Origin: Pseudomonas maioricensis
GTDB taxonomy: Bacteria > Pseudomonadota > Gammaproteobacteria > Pseudomonadales > Pseudomonadaceae
DNA: 52,395 nucleotides
Assembly (NCBI RefSeq): GCF_022790535.1
Contig: NZ_LOHG01000025.1
Span: 1 to 52,395, forward strand
Direction of reading: 5' to 3'
The position numbers and the translations under genes were made by a program. Below the pieces are notes generated by a model. The model searched no databases and was not told the DNA's origin. It saw only the letters and a program-made list of their open reading frames with translations. Below are positions 1-6,266 of the stretch, piece by piece. Position 1 is the stretch's first letter. Every line of letters begins with the position of its first letter.

Positions 1-8
1 CTCCTACA
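1..8. repeat. Right end of a REP-type inverted repeat, cut by the window edge
   Basis: The window opens with CTCCTACA, which is the closing arm of the TGTAGGAG…CTCCTACA repeats found in several other intergenic gaps here. Only the last bases are present, so this is a tentative call. Confidence 0.4.
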
Positions 9-80
9 GAACTACTCGCCCCGTCCCGCATTATCATCTCGGTTCGCTCCAACAAGCCGCATTCCAGCGTCCTGAAAGCT

Positions 81-1304
81 TCAGCCCCGCAGCATTTCCT
101 TCGGCACGTATTTGCCAATCTCGAACTTGCCTATCGCCGCACGGTGAACTTCATCCGGGCCGTCGGCGAGGCGTAGCGTGCGCTGCATGGCGTACATGTA
201 GGCCAGCGGGAAGTCATTGGAAACCCCTGCGCCGCCATGAATCTGGATAGCGCGGTCGATCACCTTCAACGCGACGTTGGGCGCAACCACCTTGATCTGG
301 GCGATTTCGCTTTTCGCGACTTTATTACCCACCGTGTCCATCATGTAGGCCGCTTTCAACGTCAGCAGGCGCGCCATGTCGATCTCCATTCGCGAGTCGG
401 CAATCTTGTCGACGTTACCGCCCAATCGCGCCAATGGTCGCCCGAATGCCTCACGGCTGATCGCTCGTTTGCACATCAATTCCAGTGCACGCTCGGCCAT
501 GCCTATCGAACGCATGCAGTGATGAATGCGGCCCGGCCCTAAACGCCCCTGGGCGATTTCAAAGCCACGGCCCTCACCGAGCAGCACATTTTCGTATGGC
601 ACCCGCACATTCTCGAAGACAACCTCTGCGTGCCCATGTGGCGCATCGTCATAGCCAAACACCGGCAATGCACGGACGATTTTCACTCCAGGAGTGTCTG
701 TCGGCACCAGGATCATCGAATGTTGCCCATGACGCGGCCCGTCAGGATTGCTCAGGCCCATGAAGATCAAAATCTTGCAGCGTGGATCGCAAGCACCTGA
801 AGTCCACCACTTGCGCCCGTTAATGACCCACTCGTCGCCTTGACGCTCGGCACGGGCTGCCATGTTGGTGGCATCGGAGGATGCAACATCGGGCTCGGTC
901 ATGGCGAACGCCGAGCGAATCTCGCCGCGCAGTAACGGTTCGAGCCACTGTTTCTTCTGCTCCTCACTGGCGTAGCGCACCAGAACTTCCATGTTGCCCG
1001 TGTCAGGCGCCGAGCAATTGAACGGCTCAGGCCCAAGCAGCGAACGGCCCATGATCTCCGCCAGCGGCGCGTACTCCAGATTGGTCAGCCCGGCACCCAG
1101 TTCGGACTCAGGCAGGAAAAGATTCCATAGGCCTTCAGCTTTGGCCCTGGACTTGAGCTCATCCATGATCGCCGTAGGCTGCCAGCGATCCCCCTCAGCG
1201 ACCTGCCGCTCGAACACCGGTTCAGCGGGATAAACATAGTTATCCATGAACGCCGTCACGCGCTCGCGCAGTTCCTGAACCTTCGGGGAGTAAGCAAAAT
1301 CCAT
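81..1304 (-). CDS. Acyl-CoA dehydrogenase, ACAD10/11-like
   Basis: A 407-residue flavoprotein expected to desaturate an acyl-CoA thioester at the alpha-beta position in the cytoplasm. The order of segments is that of the acyl-CoA dehydrogenase fold: helical N-domain, FAMTEPDVASSD in the beta-barrel (FAD/substrate contact), GRKWWTSGA, and a C-terminal helical domain with IQIHGGAGVSNDFPLA and LADGPDEVHRAAIG. The DGPDEVH form is typical of the ACAD10/11-like branch and not of short-chain dehydrogenases. The substrate cannot be read from sequence. It is divergent from a LysR gene 171 bases away, which is the natural candidate regulator. Length and both ends look complete. Confidence 0.93.
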   Translation of the reverse strand: MDFAYSPKVQELRERVTAFMDNYVYPAEPVFERQVAEGDRWQPTAIMDELKSRAKAEGLWNLFLPESELGAGLTNLEYAPLAEIMGRSLLGPEPFNCSAPDTGNMEVLVRYASEEQKKQWLEPLLRGEIRSAFAMTEPDVASSDATNMAARAERQGDEWVINGRKWWTSGACDPRCKILIFMGLSNPDGPRHGQHSMILVPTDTPGVKIVRALPVFGYDDAPHGHAEVVFENVRVPYENVLLGEGRGFEIAQGRLGPGRIHHCMRSIGMAERALELMCKRAISREAFGRPLARLGGNVDKIADSRMEIDMARLLTLKAAYMMDTVGNKVAKSEIAQIKVVAPNVALKVIDRAIQIHGGAGVSNDFPLAYMYAMQRTLRLADGPDEVHRAAIGKFEIGKYVPKEMLRG

Positions 1305-1406
1305 GGGCAGCTACCTTCTGAGTGAGGTTTGTAAGGTCATGTGACGATGCTAGGCCTCCAACCAACATTTATCTAACCTATTCTCAGCGTGTATAAACAT
1401 TCATAA

Positions 1407-1421
1407 CCGATATATGATCGG
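1407..1421. promoter_or_regulatory. Inverted repeat in the acyl-CoA dehydrogenase/LysR divergent promoter region
   Basis: CCGAT-N5-ATCGG is a perfect 5+5 dyad in the 171-base space between the two divergent starts. LysR proteins usually bind dyads in such spaces and control the divergent gene. The assignment as operator is inference; the dyad itself is seen directly. Confidence 0.4.
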
Positions 1422-1475
1422 GCCACGCTTCGTCCAGGAAGCGATAAAACAAGAACAGCACACGAGGCGTACTGA

Positions 1476-2405
1476 ATGAACCTGAGCAAGGTCGATCTCA
1501 ACCTTTTCATTGTCTTCGACGCGATCTACACCGAAGCCAATCTGACTCGCGCCGGACAGATTGTCGGCATCACCCAGCCCGCTGTGTCCAATGCGTTGGC
1601 GCGGCTGCGTGAAACCTTCAACGACCCGTTGTTCGTGCGCACAGCTCAAGGCATGGTGCCTACGCCCATGGCGCAAAACATTATCGGACCGGTACGCAAT
1701 GCACTGGCGCTGTTACGGGTTTCTGTACAGGAAAGCCGGATTTTTACGCCGCTCCAGGCCGTCAAAAATTACCGGATCAGCATGACCGACCTGACGGAAG
1801 CGGTGGTCCTGCCAGCCCTGTTTCAACGCCTGCGTCGCCTGGCCCCGCAGGTCACCATCGAAAGCTTTCTGTCAAAACGCCGGGAGATGACCAAGGAACT
1901 GGCCGCCGGACGCCTGGACTTTGCCGTGGACGCGCCGCTCAATACCGACCCGCAAGTACGTCACGTCAAGCTGATGGCCGACAAATACGTCTGCGCCATG
2001 CGTAAGGGTCATCCCCTTGCGACTAGAGAAGTCTTCAAGCTGGAGGACTATCTGGCCCTGTCGCATATCCATATTTCCAGCCGTCGCAGCGGCCTGGGCT
2101 ATGTCGACCTGGCACTGGGCAAAATGGGCATTCAGCGCAAGGTTGCCTTGCGCTCGCAACATTACCTGATGGCCTCACAAGTCCTGCAACAGACCGATAT
2201 GGTCATGACCGTGCCGGAACGCTTTGCTAAACGCCACGAGCTGCGCTATTTCCCCCTCCCTGTGCATGATGTTCCGGCAGTCGAAACTCACCTGTACTGG
2301 CACGAAAGCACCGATCAGGACCCGGCTAACCGCTGGATGCGTGAGCAGATAATCGAGCTGTGTCAGCAAGTGACTGCGCAGGAAAACAAGCTAGAAGTAG
2401 CTTGA
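1476..2405 (+). CDS. LysR-family transcriptional regulator
   Basis: A 309-residue LysR-type regulator. The N-terminal winged HTH covers about residues 6-65 (DLNLFIVFDAIYTEANLTRA, then ITQPAVSNALARLRETF and DPLFVRT, the conserved LysR wing). The rest is the two-lobed inducer-binding domain. Residues after the HTH resemble the NodD/NahR-like branch. It probably controls the divergent acyl-CoA dehydrogenase. The effector is unknown. Translation stops shortly before a REP-type repeat, so it is likely a single-gene transcript. Confidence 0.93.
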   Translation: MNLSKVDLNLFIVFDAIYTEANLTRAGQIVGITQPAVSNALARLRETFNDPLFVRTAQGMVPTPMAQNIIGPVRNALALLRVSVQESRIFTPLQAVKNYRISMTDLTEAVVLPALFQRLRRLAPQVTIESFLSKRREMTKELAAGRLDFAVDAPLNTDPQVRHVKLMADKYVCAMRKGHPLATREVFKLEDYLALSHIHISSRRSGLGYVDLALGKMGIQRKVALRSQHYLMASQVLQQTDMVMTVPERFAKRHELRYFPLPVHDVPAVETHLYWHESTDQDPANRWMREQIIELCQQVTAQENKLEVA

Positions 2406-2460
2406 ATATATAACCTCAACTCATTGTTATTAATATAGTTATCAGACATAAACCATCTAC

Positions 2461-2550
2461 TGTGGGAGCCGGGCTTGGCCACGGTGGGGGTAACTCTGCA
2501 CCACGGTCAGATCGTGGTTTACGCATCGCGGGCAAGCCCGGCTCCCACAG
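2461..2550. repeat. REP-type inverted repeat pair
   Basis: TGTGGGAGCCGGGCTTG at the left end is matched by CAAGCCCGGCTCCCACA at the right end, giving two oppositely facing arms about 60 bases apart. Similar pairs occur at several other gaps in the window. This is the REP/BIME-type layout dispersed in Pseudomonas genomes. Confidence 0.8.
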
Positions 2551-2599
2551 AAATACAATCCAAGCCATCAAGCTGAGTCAGACCAGCAGCACTTGCTGC

Positions 2600-2615
2600 T
2601 TGACGTGAACGTAAA
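2600..2615 (+). promoter_or_regulatory. Putative LiuR operator upstream of liuR
   Basis: TTGACGTGAACGTAAA followed by GG, 41 bases before the liuR ATG. It matches CTTACGTTAACGTAAAGG upstream of liuA at every position except three. The shared core ACGTKAACGTAAAGG is a near-palindrome centred on the ACGT…ACGT half-sites. MerR-type LiuR proteins are known to bind sites of this form upstream of their own gene and of liu operons. The TTGACG part could also serve as a -35 element. Confidence 0.7.
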
Positions 2616-2656
2616 GGGAACCTTAGGTTAAGCCTTTGCTTTTGCCGAGCGCGTTC

Positions 2657-3046
2657 ATGACCAGTCAGACCTACAGCATCTCCGACCTCGCCCGCGAGCT
2701 GGATATCACCACGCGGGCGATCCGTTTCTACGAAGAGCAAGGCATGCTAGCCCCCGAAAGACGTGGCCTGGAGCGTATCTACTCGGCAAGAGACAAGGTC
2801 ACCCTCAAGCTCATATTGCGGGGTAAGCGCATCGGCTTTTCTCTTGCCGAATGCCGCGAGTTGATCGAGCTTTATGACCCCTCCGGCGGTAATCACAAAC
2901 AGCTCCATACCATGCTCGGCAAAATCGGTGAGCGCCGCGCCCAGCTAGAACAGCAACTGCTGGACATCCAGCAGATGCAGCTGGAACTGGACAGCGCGGA
3001 AGAACGATGCAAGCTTGAGCTAAATAAAACTATAAATATCAATTGA
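2657..3046 (+). CDS. liuR: MerR-family regulator of leucine/isovalerate catabolism (LiuR)
   Basis: A 129-residue MerR protein. The N-terminal HTH (YSISDLARELDITTRAIRFY, then EEQGMLAPERRG) is followed by a wing and a C-terminal dimerisation coiled coil rich in Glu/Gln/Leu (about residues 85-122). There is no metal-binding Cys set, which fits the LiuR-like branch that senses an acyl-CoA and not a metal. I start at the ATG at 2657; an in-frame TTG 21 bases upstream is less likely. It lies directly upstream of the HMG-CoA lyase gene and has its own copy of the liu operator, so autoregulation is expected. Confidence 0.88.
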   Translation: MTSQTYSISDLARELDITTRAIRFYEEQGMLAPERRGLERIYSARDKVTLKLILRGKRIGFSLAECRELIELYDPSGGNHKQLHTMLGKIGERRAQLEQQLLDIQQMQLELDSAEERCKLELNKTININ

Positions 3047-3085
3047 TTACTGAATCATTCTCGAATCTTTCGAGAGGAGCCGGAC

Positions 3086-3985
3086 ATGCCTTTACCCGAA
3101 AAAGTACGCTTGGTTGAAGTAGGCCCTCGTGACGGTCTGCAAAACGAAGCACGGCCTATCAGCGTTCTGGACAAAGTGAATCTCGTCGACGAGCTTTCAA
3201 CAACCGGTCTCAGCCATATCGAAGTTGGCAGCTTTGTATCGCCCAAATGGGTGCCGCAAATGGCAGGGTCGGCAGACGTCTTTGCCCGGATCCAGCGCAG
3301 AGACAACGTCACCTACGCGGCACTGACGCCGAATCTTCGTGGCTTTGAAGACGCATTGGTCGCAGGGGTGAAAGAGGTGGCGGTTTTCGCCTCGGCATCC
3401 GAGACCTTTTCGCAGCGCAATATCAACTGCTCAATCAGTCAAAGCCTTGAACGCTTCGTCCCTGTTTTGCAGGCCGCCCGCCTGCATGGCATTCAGGTCC
3501 GCGGTTATGTGTCTTGCGTATTGGGTTGTCCTTACGAAGGTCACATCAAGCCTGCGCAGGTTGCGGCTGTGGCCAACGAGCTACTTGCCATGGGCTGTTA
3601 CGAGGTTTCACTGGGAGACACGATCGGCACGGGCACACCTGGCCAGACCCGCGAACTGTTCGATGTGGTCACTGGACGTATCGCCCGAAGCAAGCTCGCC
3701 GGCCATTTCCATGACACTTACGGCCAGGCGCTGGCCAACATCTACGCCAGCCTGCTGGAGGGCATTCATGTGTTCGACAGCTCGGTGGCCGGGCTCGGTG
3801 GCTGCCCTTATGCCAAAGGTGCCAGTGGCAATGTCGCCAGCGAGGATGTGCTCTACATGCTCAACGGGCTGGGCATCAATACCGGTGTGGATCTGGATCG
3901 GCTGATAGCTGCTGGTCAGCAGATTTGCGATGTGCTGGGCAAGCCCAATGGCTCTCGCGTGGCAAGGGCTCGTTTGTCGGCCTGA
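3086..3985 (+). CDS. liuE: Hydroxymethylglutaryl-CoA lyase (last step of leucine degradation)
   Basis: A 299-residue HMG-CoA lyase, also called mvaB. It splits HMG-CoA to acetyl-CoA and acetoacetate, ending leucine and isovalerate breakdown. Visible family motifs are EVGPRDGLQNE near the N-terminus (substrate/metal site), VSCVLGCPYEG, EVSLGDTIGTGTP, the HFHDTYGQALANI metal ligand segment and GLGGCPYAKGASGNVASED, which holds the catalytic cysteine of the family. A good Shine-Dalgarno GAGGAG precedes the ATG. It is the second gene after liuR (39-base gap) and is separated from liuABCD by a 980-base spacer; in the classical P. aeruginosa liu operon this gene follows liuD. Confidence 0.94.
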   Translation: MPLPEKVRLVEVGPRDGLQNEARPISVLDKVNLVDELSTTGLSHIEVGSFVSPKWVPQMAGSADVFARIQRRDNVTYAALTPNLRGFEDALVAGVKEVAVFASASETFSQRNINCSISQSLERFVPVLQAARLHGIQVRGYVSCVLGCPYEGHIKPAQVAAVANELLAMGCYEVSLGDTIGTGTPGQTRELFDVVTGRIARSKLAGHFHDTYGQALANIYASLLEGIHVFDSSVAGLGGCPYAKGASGNVASEDVLYMLNGLGINTGVDLDRLIAAGQQICDVLGKPNGSRVARARLSA

Positions 3986-4006
3986 GGTGCGACATGTTGC
4001 CGCAGA

Positions 4007-4048
4007 GTGTTACCCTGCCCGCATCAGGCAGGAAAAAACGGGTAACAC
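4007..4048. promoter_or_regulatory. Inverted repeat upstream of the sigma-54 promoter; possible CbrB enhancer site
   Basis: GTGTTACCC at 4007-4015 and GGGTAACAC at 4040-4048 form a perfect 9+9 dyad, with an inner TGCC/GGCA match. It lies about 110-150 bases upstream of the predicted start of the downstream small RNA, where a sigma-54 enhancer site would be. TGTTAC/GTAACA half-sites resemble, from memory, those described for CbrB at crcZ/crcY promoters. It could also simply be an RNA hairpin at the end of the liuE transcript. Confidence 0.55.
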
Positions 4049-4130
4049 GGAAACAGCTGACAGCGTGCTTTATTGAGTCCTGAGCTGAGCACGTCTCTCA
4101 AACCCCCGTTTTATAAGGCTTTTCAAAAAC

Positions 4131-4146
4131 TGGCACGGCTCCTGCT
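4131..4146 (+). promoter_or_regulatory. Sigma-54 (RpoN) promoter of a Crc-sequestering small RNA
   Basis: TGGCACGGCTCCTGCT carries the -24 GG (4132-4133) and -12 GC (4144-4145) dinucleotides exactly ten bases apart, as sigma-54 promoters require, with TGGCAC as the consensus -24 box. The -12 box is CTGCT where the consensus is TTGCA/T. The expected start is near 4155-4158. All known Crc-antagonist RNAs in Pseudomonas are transcribed from RpoN promoters activated by CbrB. Confidence 0.75.
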
Positions 4147-4156
4147 CTATCTTCAG

Positions 4157-4530
4157 TACAACAAAAATAAAAAAATGCAGTAACCCAATAAAAACAAGAC
4201 GTATCGGCTCTGACATAACAAGAACAACACGGACAGAGGCGCAGCTAACAGATTTTTTTGGAGTGGATAGCTTTTCGGAGGGTCTTGAAAGAGCTCCTCG
4301 CAACCGGACAGAGAACAATAAAACTACCGTCAGGTAGCGCCCGACCTGGTTGGATCGACGAGATAAAAGCCGCATCAGCGCTCAAAAAAATACGTTTGCT
4401 CTTGATCCTGAATGGGGATCGCTAAAAACAGCAGTAAGGGTACGGCCAACAAAAACAACAACAGGCCGCCCAACAATAAAAAAGAGCATCGAGAAATACC
4501 TTGAAGGGGAGCCCAGGCTCCCCTTCGTGC
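4157..4530 (+). ncRNA. crcY: Crc/Hfq-antagonist small RNA of the CrcX/CrcY/CrcZ family
   Basis: About 370 nt follow a sigma-54 promoter. The RNA has many A-rich Hfq/Crc 'CA' tracts: 4158-4175 (ACAACAAAAATAAAAAAA), 4187-4198, 4215-4229 (ATAACAAGAACAACA), 4312-4324, 4448-4464 (AACAAAAACAACAACAG) and 4472-4486 (AACAATAAAAAAGAG). It ends near a 9-bp hairpin (AAGGGGAGC/GCTCCCCTT). Known family members are 350-410 nt, RpoN/CbrB-dependent, and bind Hfq-Crc to relieve catabolite repression. The position just after the HMG-CoA lyase gene (mvaB) matches, from memory, crcY of P. putida; the X/Y/Z label is therefore less certain than the family. Confidence 0.78.
4504..4525 (+). terminator. Hairpin at the 3' end of the Crc-antagonist RNA
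   Basis: AAGGGGAGC, a CCAG loop, then GCTCCCCTT form a perfect 9-bp stem. It is followed by CGTGCTGT and not by a clear T-run, so it is either an imperfect terminator or a stable 3' end produced by processing. Confidence 0.5.
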
Positions 4531-4586
4531 TGTCTGGGGTTTGATTATGTATTTGCGGCGTCGCTGAGTTCGGTTCCGTCCTGTCG

Positions 4587-4790
4587 GCCGGGTCACTTTT
4601 GTTTCGACAAAAGTAACCAAAACCATTTGCGCTGACGTCCGGCCCCTGCTTCGCAGGGGTACCTTCGACTCCGGAGCTGTGGTGCGGGCACGCGCCGACG
4701 GGCCATCCCTGGCCCAACGGCGCTCGCTCGGCATCCATGCCGAGCGACCCACACCACCGCTCCTGCGCTCAGCCTTCCGACGCTATTCTC
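4587..4790. repeat. Dispersed Pseudomonas-type intergenic repeat with hairpins
   Basis: The stretch begins with a UUCG-capped hairpin (ACTTTTGT TTCG ACAAAAGT, 4595-4614, with flanking GGT/ACC), then a CCCCTG/CAGGGG hairpin near 4645-4661, and continues as GC-rich sequence with open frames on several strands but no protein I recognise. From memory, sequence of the form 'CTTTTGTTTCGACAAAAGTAACCAAAACCATT' is a common dispersed element in Pseudomonas genomes. The limits are approximate. Frames inside it are not called as genes. Confidence 0.55.
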
Positions 4791-4909
4791 GTGGCGTACA
4801 TAAGATTCGTGCATGACACAAATTTGCTGAATCAGAAGCAACAGCAAAGCACTTCTTGCGCCTGACCGTCGCACTTACGAGATTGCATTGACACACCTCT
4901 GCCAACAGG

Positions 4910-4927
4910 CTTACGTTAACGTAAAGG
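4910..4927 (+). promoter_or_regulatory. Putative LiuR operator upstream of liuA
   Basis: CTTACGTTAACGTAAAGG contains the perfect palindrome TTACGTTAACGTAA (4911-4924). It lies 40 bases upstream of the liuA start, and the near-copy upstream of liuR is 41 bases from its start. A TTGACA at 4888-4893 with 17-base spacing places a -10 region over the operator. This is the expected arrangement for LiuR control of the liu operon. Confidence 0.78.
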
Positions 4928-4943
4928 TCATAGCGACTCATCC

Positions 4944-4958
4944 AAAAATAAAAAGGAA
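4944..4958 (+). promoter_or_regulatory. A-rich Hfq/Crc-type tract overlapping the liuA ribosome binding site
   Basis: AAAAATAAAAAGGAA reads as consecutive ARN triplets, the sequence bound by the distal face of Hfq, and it merges into the Shine-Dalgarno AAGGAA 8 bases before the ATG. Crc-Hfq represses amino-acid catabolic genes by covering such tracts. That it acts here is inference. Confidence 0.55.
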
Positions 4959-4966
4959 CGCTAACC

Positions 4967-6130
4967 ATGAGTTACCCCAGCCTTAATTTCGCTCTGGGCG
5001 AGACAATCGACATGTTGCGTGATCAGGTTCAGTCATTTGTCGCGGCTGAAATCGCACCTCGTGCCGCTCAGATCGACAAAGACAATCTGTTTCCCGCCGA
5101 CCTGTGGCGCAAGTTTGGCGACATGGGTTTGCTGGGTATTACCGTCGATGAAGAATACGGCGGCGCAGACCTTGGTTACCTGGCGCATGTAGTGGCAATG
5201 GAGGAAATCAGTCGCGGCTCGGCTTCCGTTGCATTGTCCTACGGCGCGCATTCGAACTTGTGCGTGAACCAGATCAATCGCAACGGTAACCCGGCCCAGA
5301 AAGCCAGGTACCTGCCCTCCCTCATCAGCGGTGAACATGTGGGCGCCCTGGCCATGAGCGAGCCAAACGCTGGCTCCGATGTTGTGTCCATGAAGCTGCG
5401 CGCCGAGAAGCGTGGCGACCGCTTTGTCCTCAATGGCAGCAAGACCTGGATCACTAACGGCCCCGACGCCAACACCTATGTCATCTACGCAAAGACCGAC
5501 CTGCAAAAGGCGGCTCATGGCATCAGCGCGTTCATCGTCGAACGGGACTGGAAAGGTTTCTCCCGTGGCAACAAGTTCGACAAGCTGGGTATGCGTGGCT
5601 CCAACACCTGCGAGTTGTTTTTCGACGACGTGGAAGTCCCGGAAGAGAACCTGCTCGGGGATCTGGATGGCGGCGTGAAAGTGTTGATGAGCGGCCTGGA
5701 TTATGAGCGCGTCGTCCTCTCCGGTGGCCCCACCGGGATCATGCAGGCCTGCATGGACGTGGTAGTGCCCTATATCCACGATCGCAAGCAGTTCGGCCAG
5801 AGTATCGGCGAGTTCCAGCTGATACAGGGCAAGATCGCTGACATGTACACCCAACTGAATGCCAGCCGCGCCTACTTATACGCTGTGGCCCAAGCCTGCG
5901 AACGCGGCGAAACAACGCGCAAGGACGCCGCCGGGATCATTTTGTACAGCGCTGAGCGGGCCACACAAATGGCGCTGGAAACGATCCAGATTCTGGGCGG
6001 CAACGGCTATATCAACGAATTCCCTGCTGGCCGCCTGTTGCGCGACGCCAAACTCTACGAGATCGGCGCAGGTACGAGTGAAATCCGGCGGATGTTGATC
6101 GGGCGCGAATTGTTTAATGAATCGAAATGA
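4967..6130 (+). CDS. liuA: Isovaleryl-CoA dehydrogenase
   Basis: A 387-residue FAD acyl-CoA dehydrogenase that converts isovaleryl-CoA to 3-methylcrotonyl-CoA, passing electrons to ETF. Family segments: LAMSEPNAGSDVVSMK (residues 128-143), GSKTWITNGPDA, FDKLGMRGSNTCELFFDDV, and the isovaleryl-type GLDYERVVLSGGP in which E247 sits at the unusual catalytic-base position of this subfamily. The C-terminal QILGGNGYINEFPAGRLLRD and IGAGTSEIRRMLIGREL are standard. It is the first gene of liuABCD, with a LiuR-type operator and an A-rich Hfq-type tract directly upstream. Confidence 0.95.
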   Translation: MSYPSLNFALGETIDMLRDQVQSFVAAEIAPRAAQIDKDNLFPADLWRKFGDMGLLGITVDEEYGGADLGYLAHVVAMEEISRGSASVALSYGAHSNLCVNQINRNGNPAQKARYLPSLISGEHVGALAMSEPNAGSDVVSMKLRAEKRGDRFVLNGSKTWITNGPDANTYVIYAKTDLQKAAHGISAFIVERDWKGFSRGNKFDKLGMRGSNTCELFFDDVEVPEENLLGDLDGGVKVLMSGLDYERVVLSGGPTGIMQACMDVVVPYIHDRKQFGQSIGEFQLIQGKIADMYTQLNASRAYLYAVAQACERGETTRKDAAGIILYSAERATQMALETIQILGGNGYINEFPAGRLLRDAKLYEIGAGTSEIRRMLIGRELFNESK

Positions 6131-6156
6131 AGTGCCCCGCTGATTGACCCACATTC

Positions 6157-6228
6157 TGTAGGAGCTGCCGAAGGCTGCGAAGCGGTTTTATCAACGGTAC
6201 CGCCTCGCAGCGTTCCGCAGCTCCTACA
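6157..6228. repeat. REP-type inverted repeat between liuA and liuB
   Basis: TGTAGGAGCTGC at 6157-6168 is exactly matched by GCAGCTCCTACA at 6217-6228. It would form a long hairpin in the liuA-liuB mRNA and could trim or stabilise the message. It has no T-run, so it is not a classical terminator. Confidence 0.75.
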
Positions 6229-6266
6229 AAAATATAGTTTGCCGTGCGACAAAGCCCGGAGTAACC

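Noticed and set aside
2461..2550. REP-type repeats as intrinsic terminators
   Set aside because: The stems are not followed by T-runs and the same elements occur between genes that appear cotranscribed.
4350..4752. Several open frames of 64-125 codons on both strands
   Set aside because: They overlap the small RNA and the dispersed repeat, lack ribosome binding sites and show low-complexity composition.
5033..5854. Long antisense open frame opposite liuA (and a similar one at 6825-7790 opposite liuB)
   Set aside because: Both lie entirely within strongly conserved genes and encode no recognisable family; GC-rich codon use produces such shadow frames.
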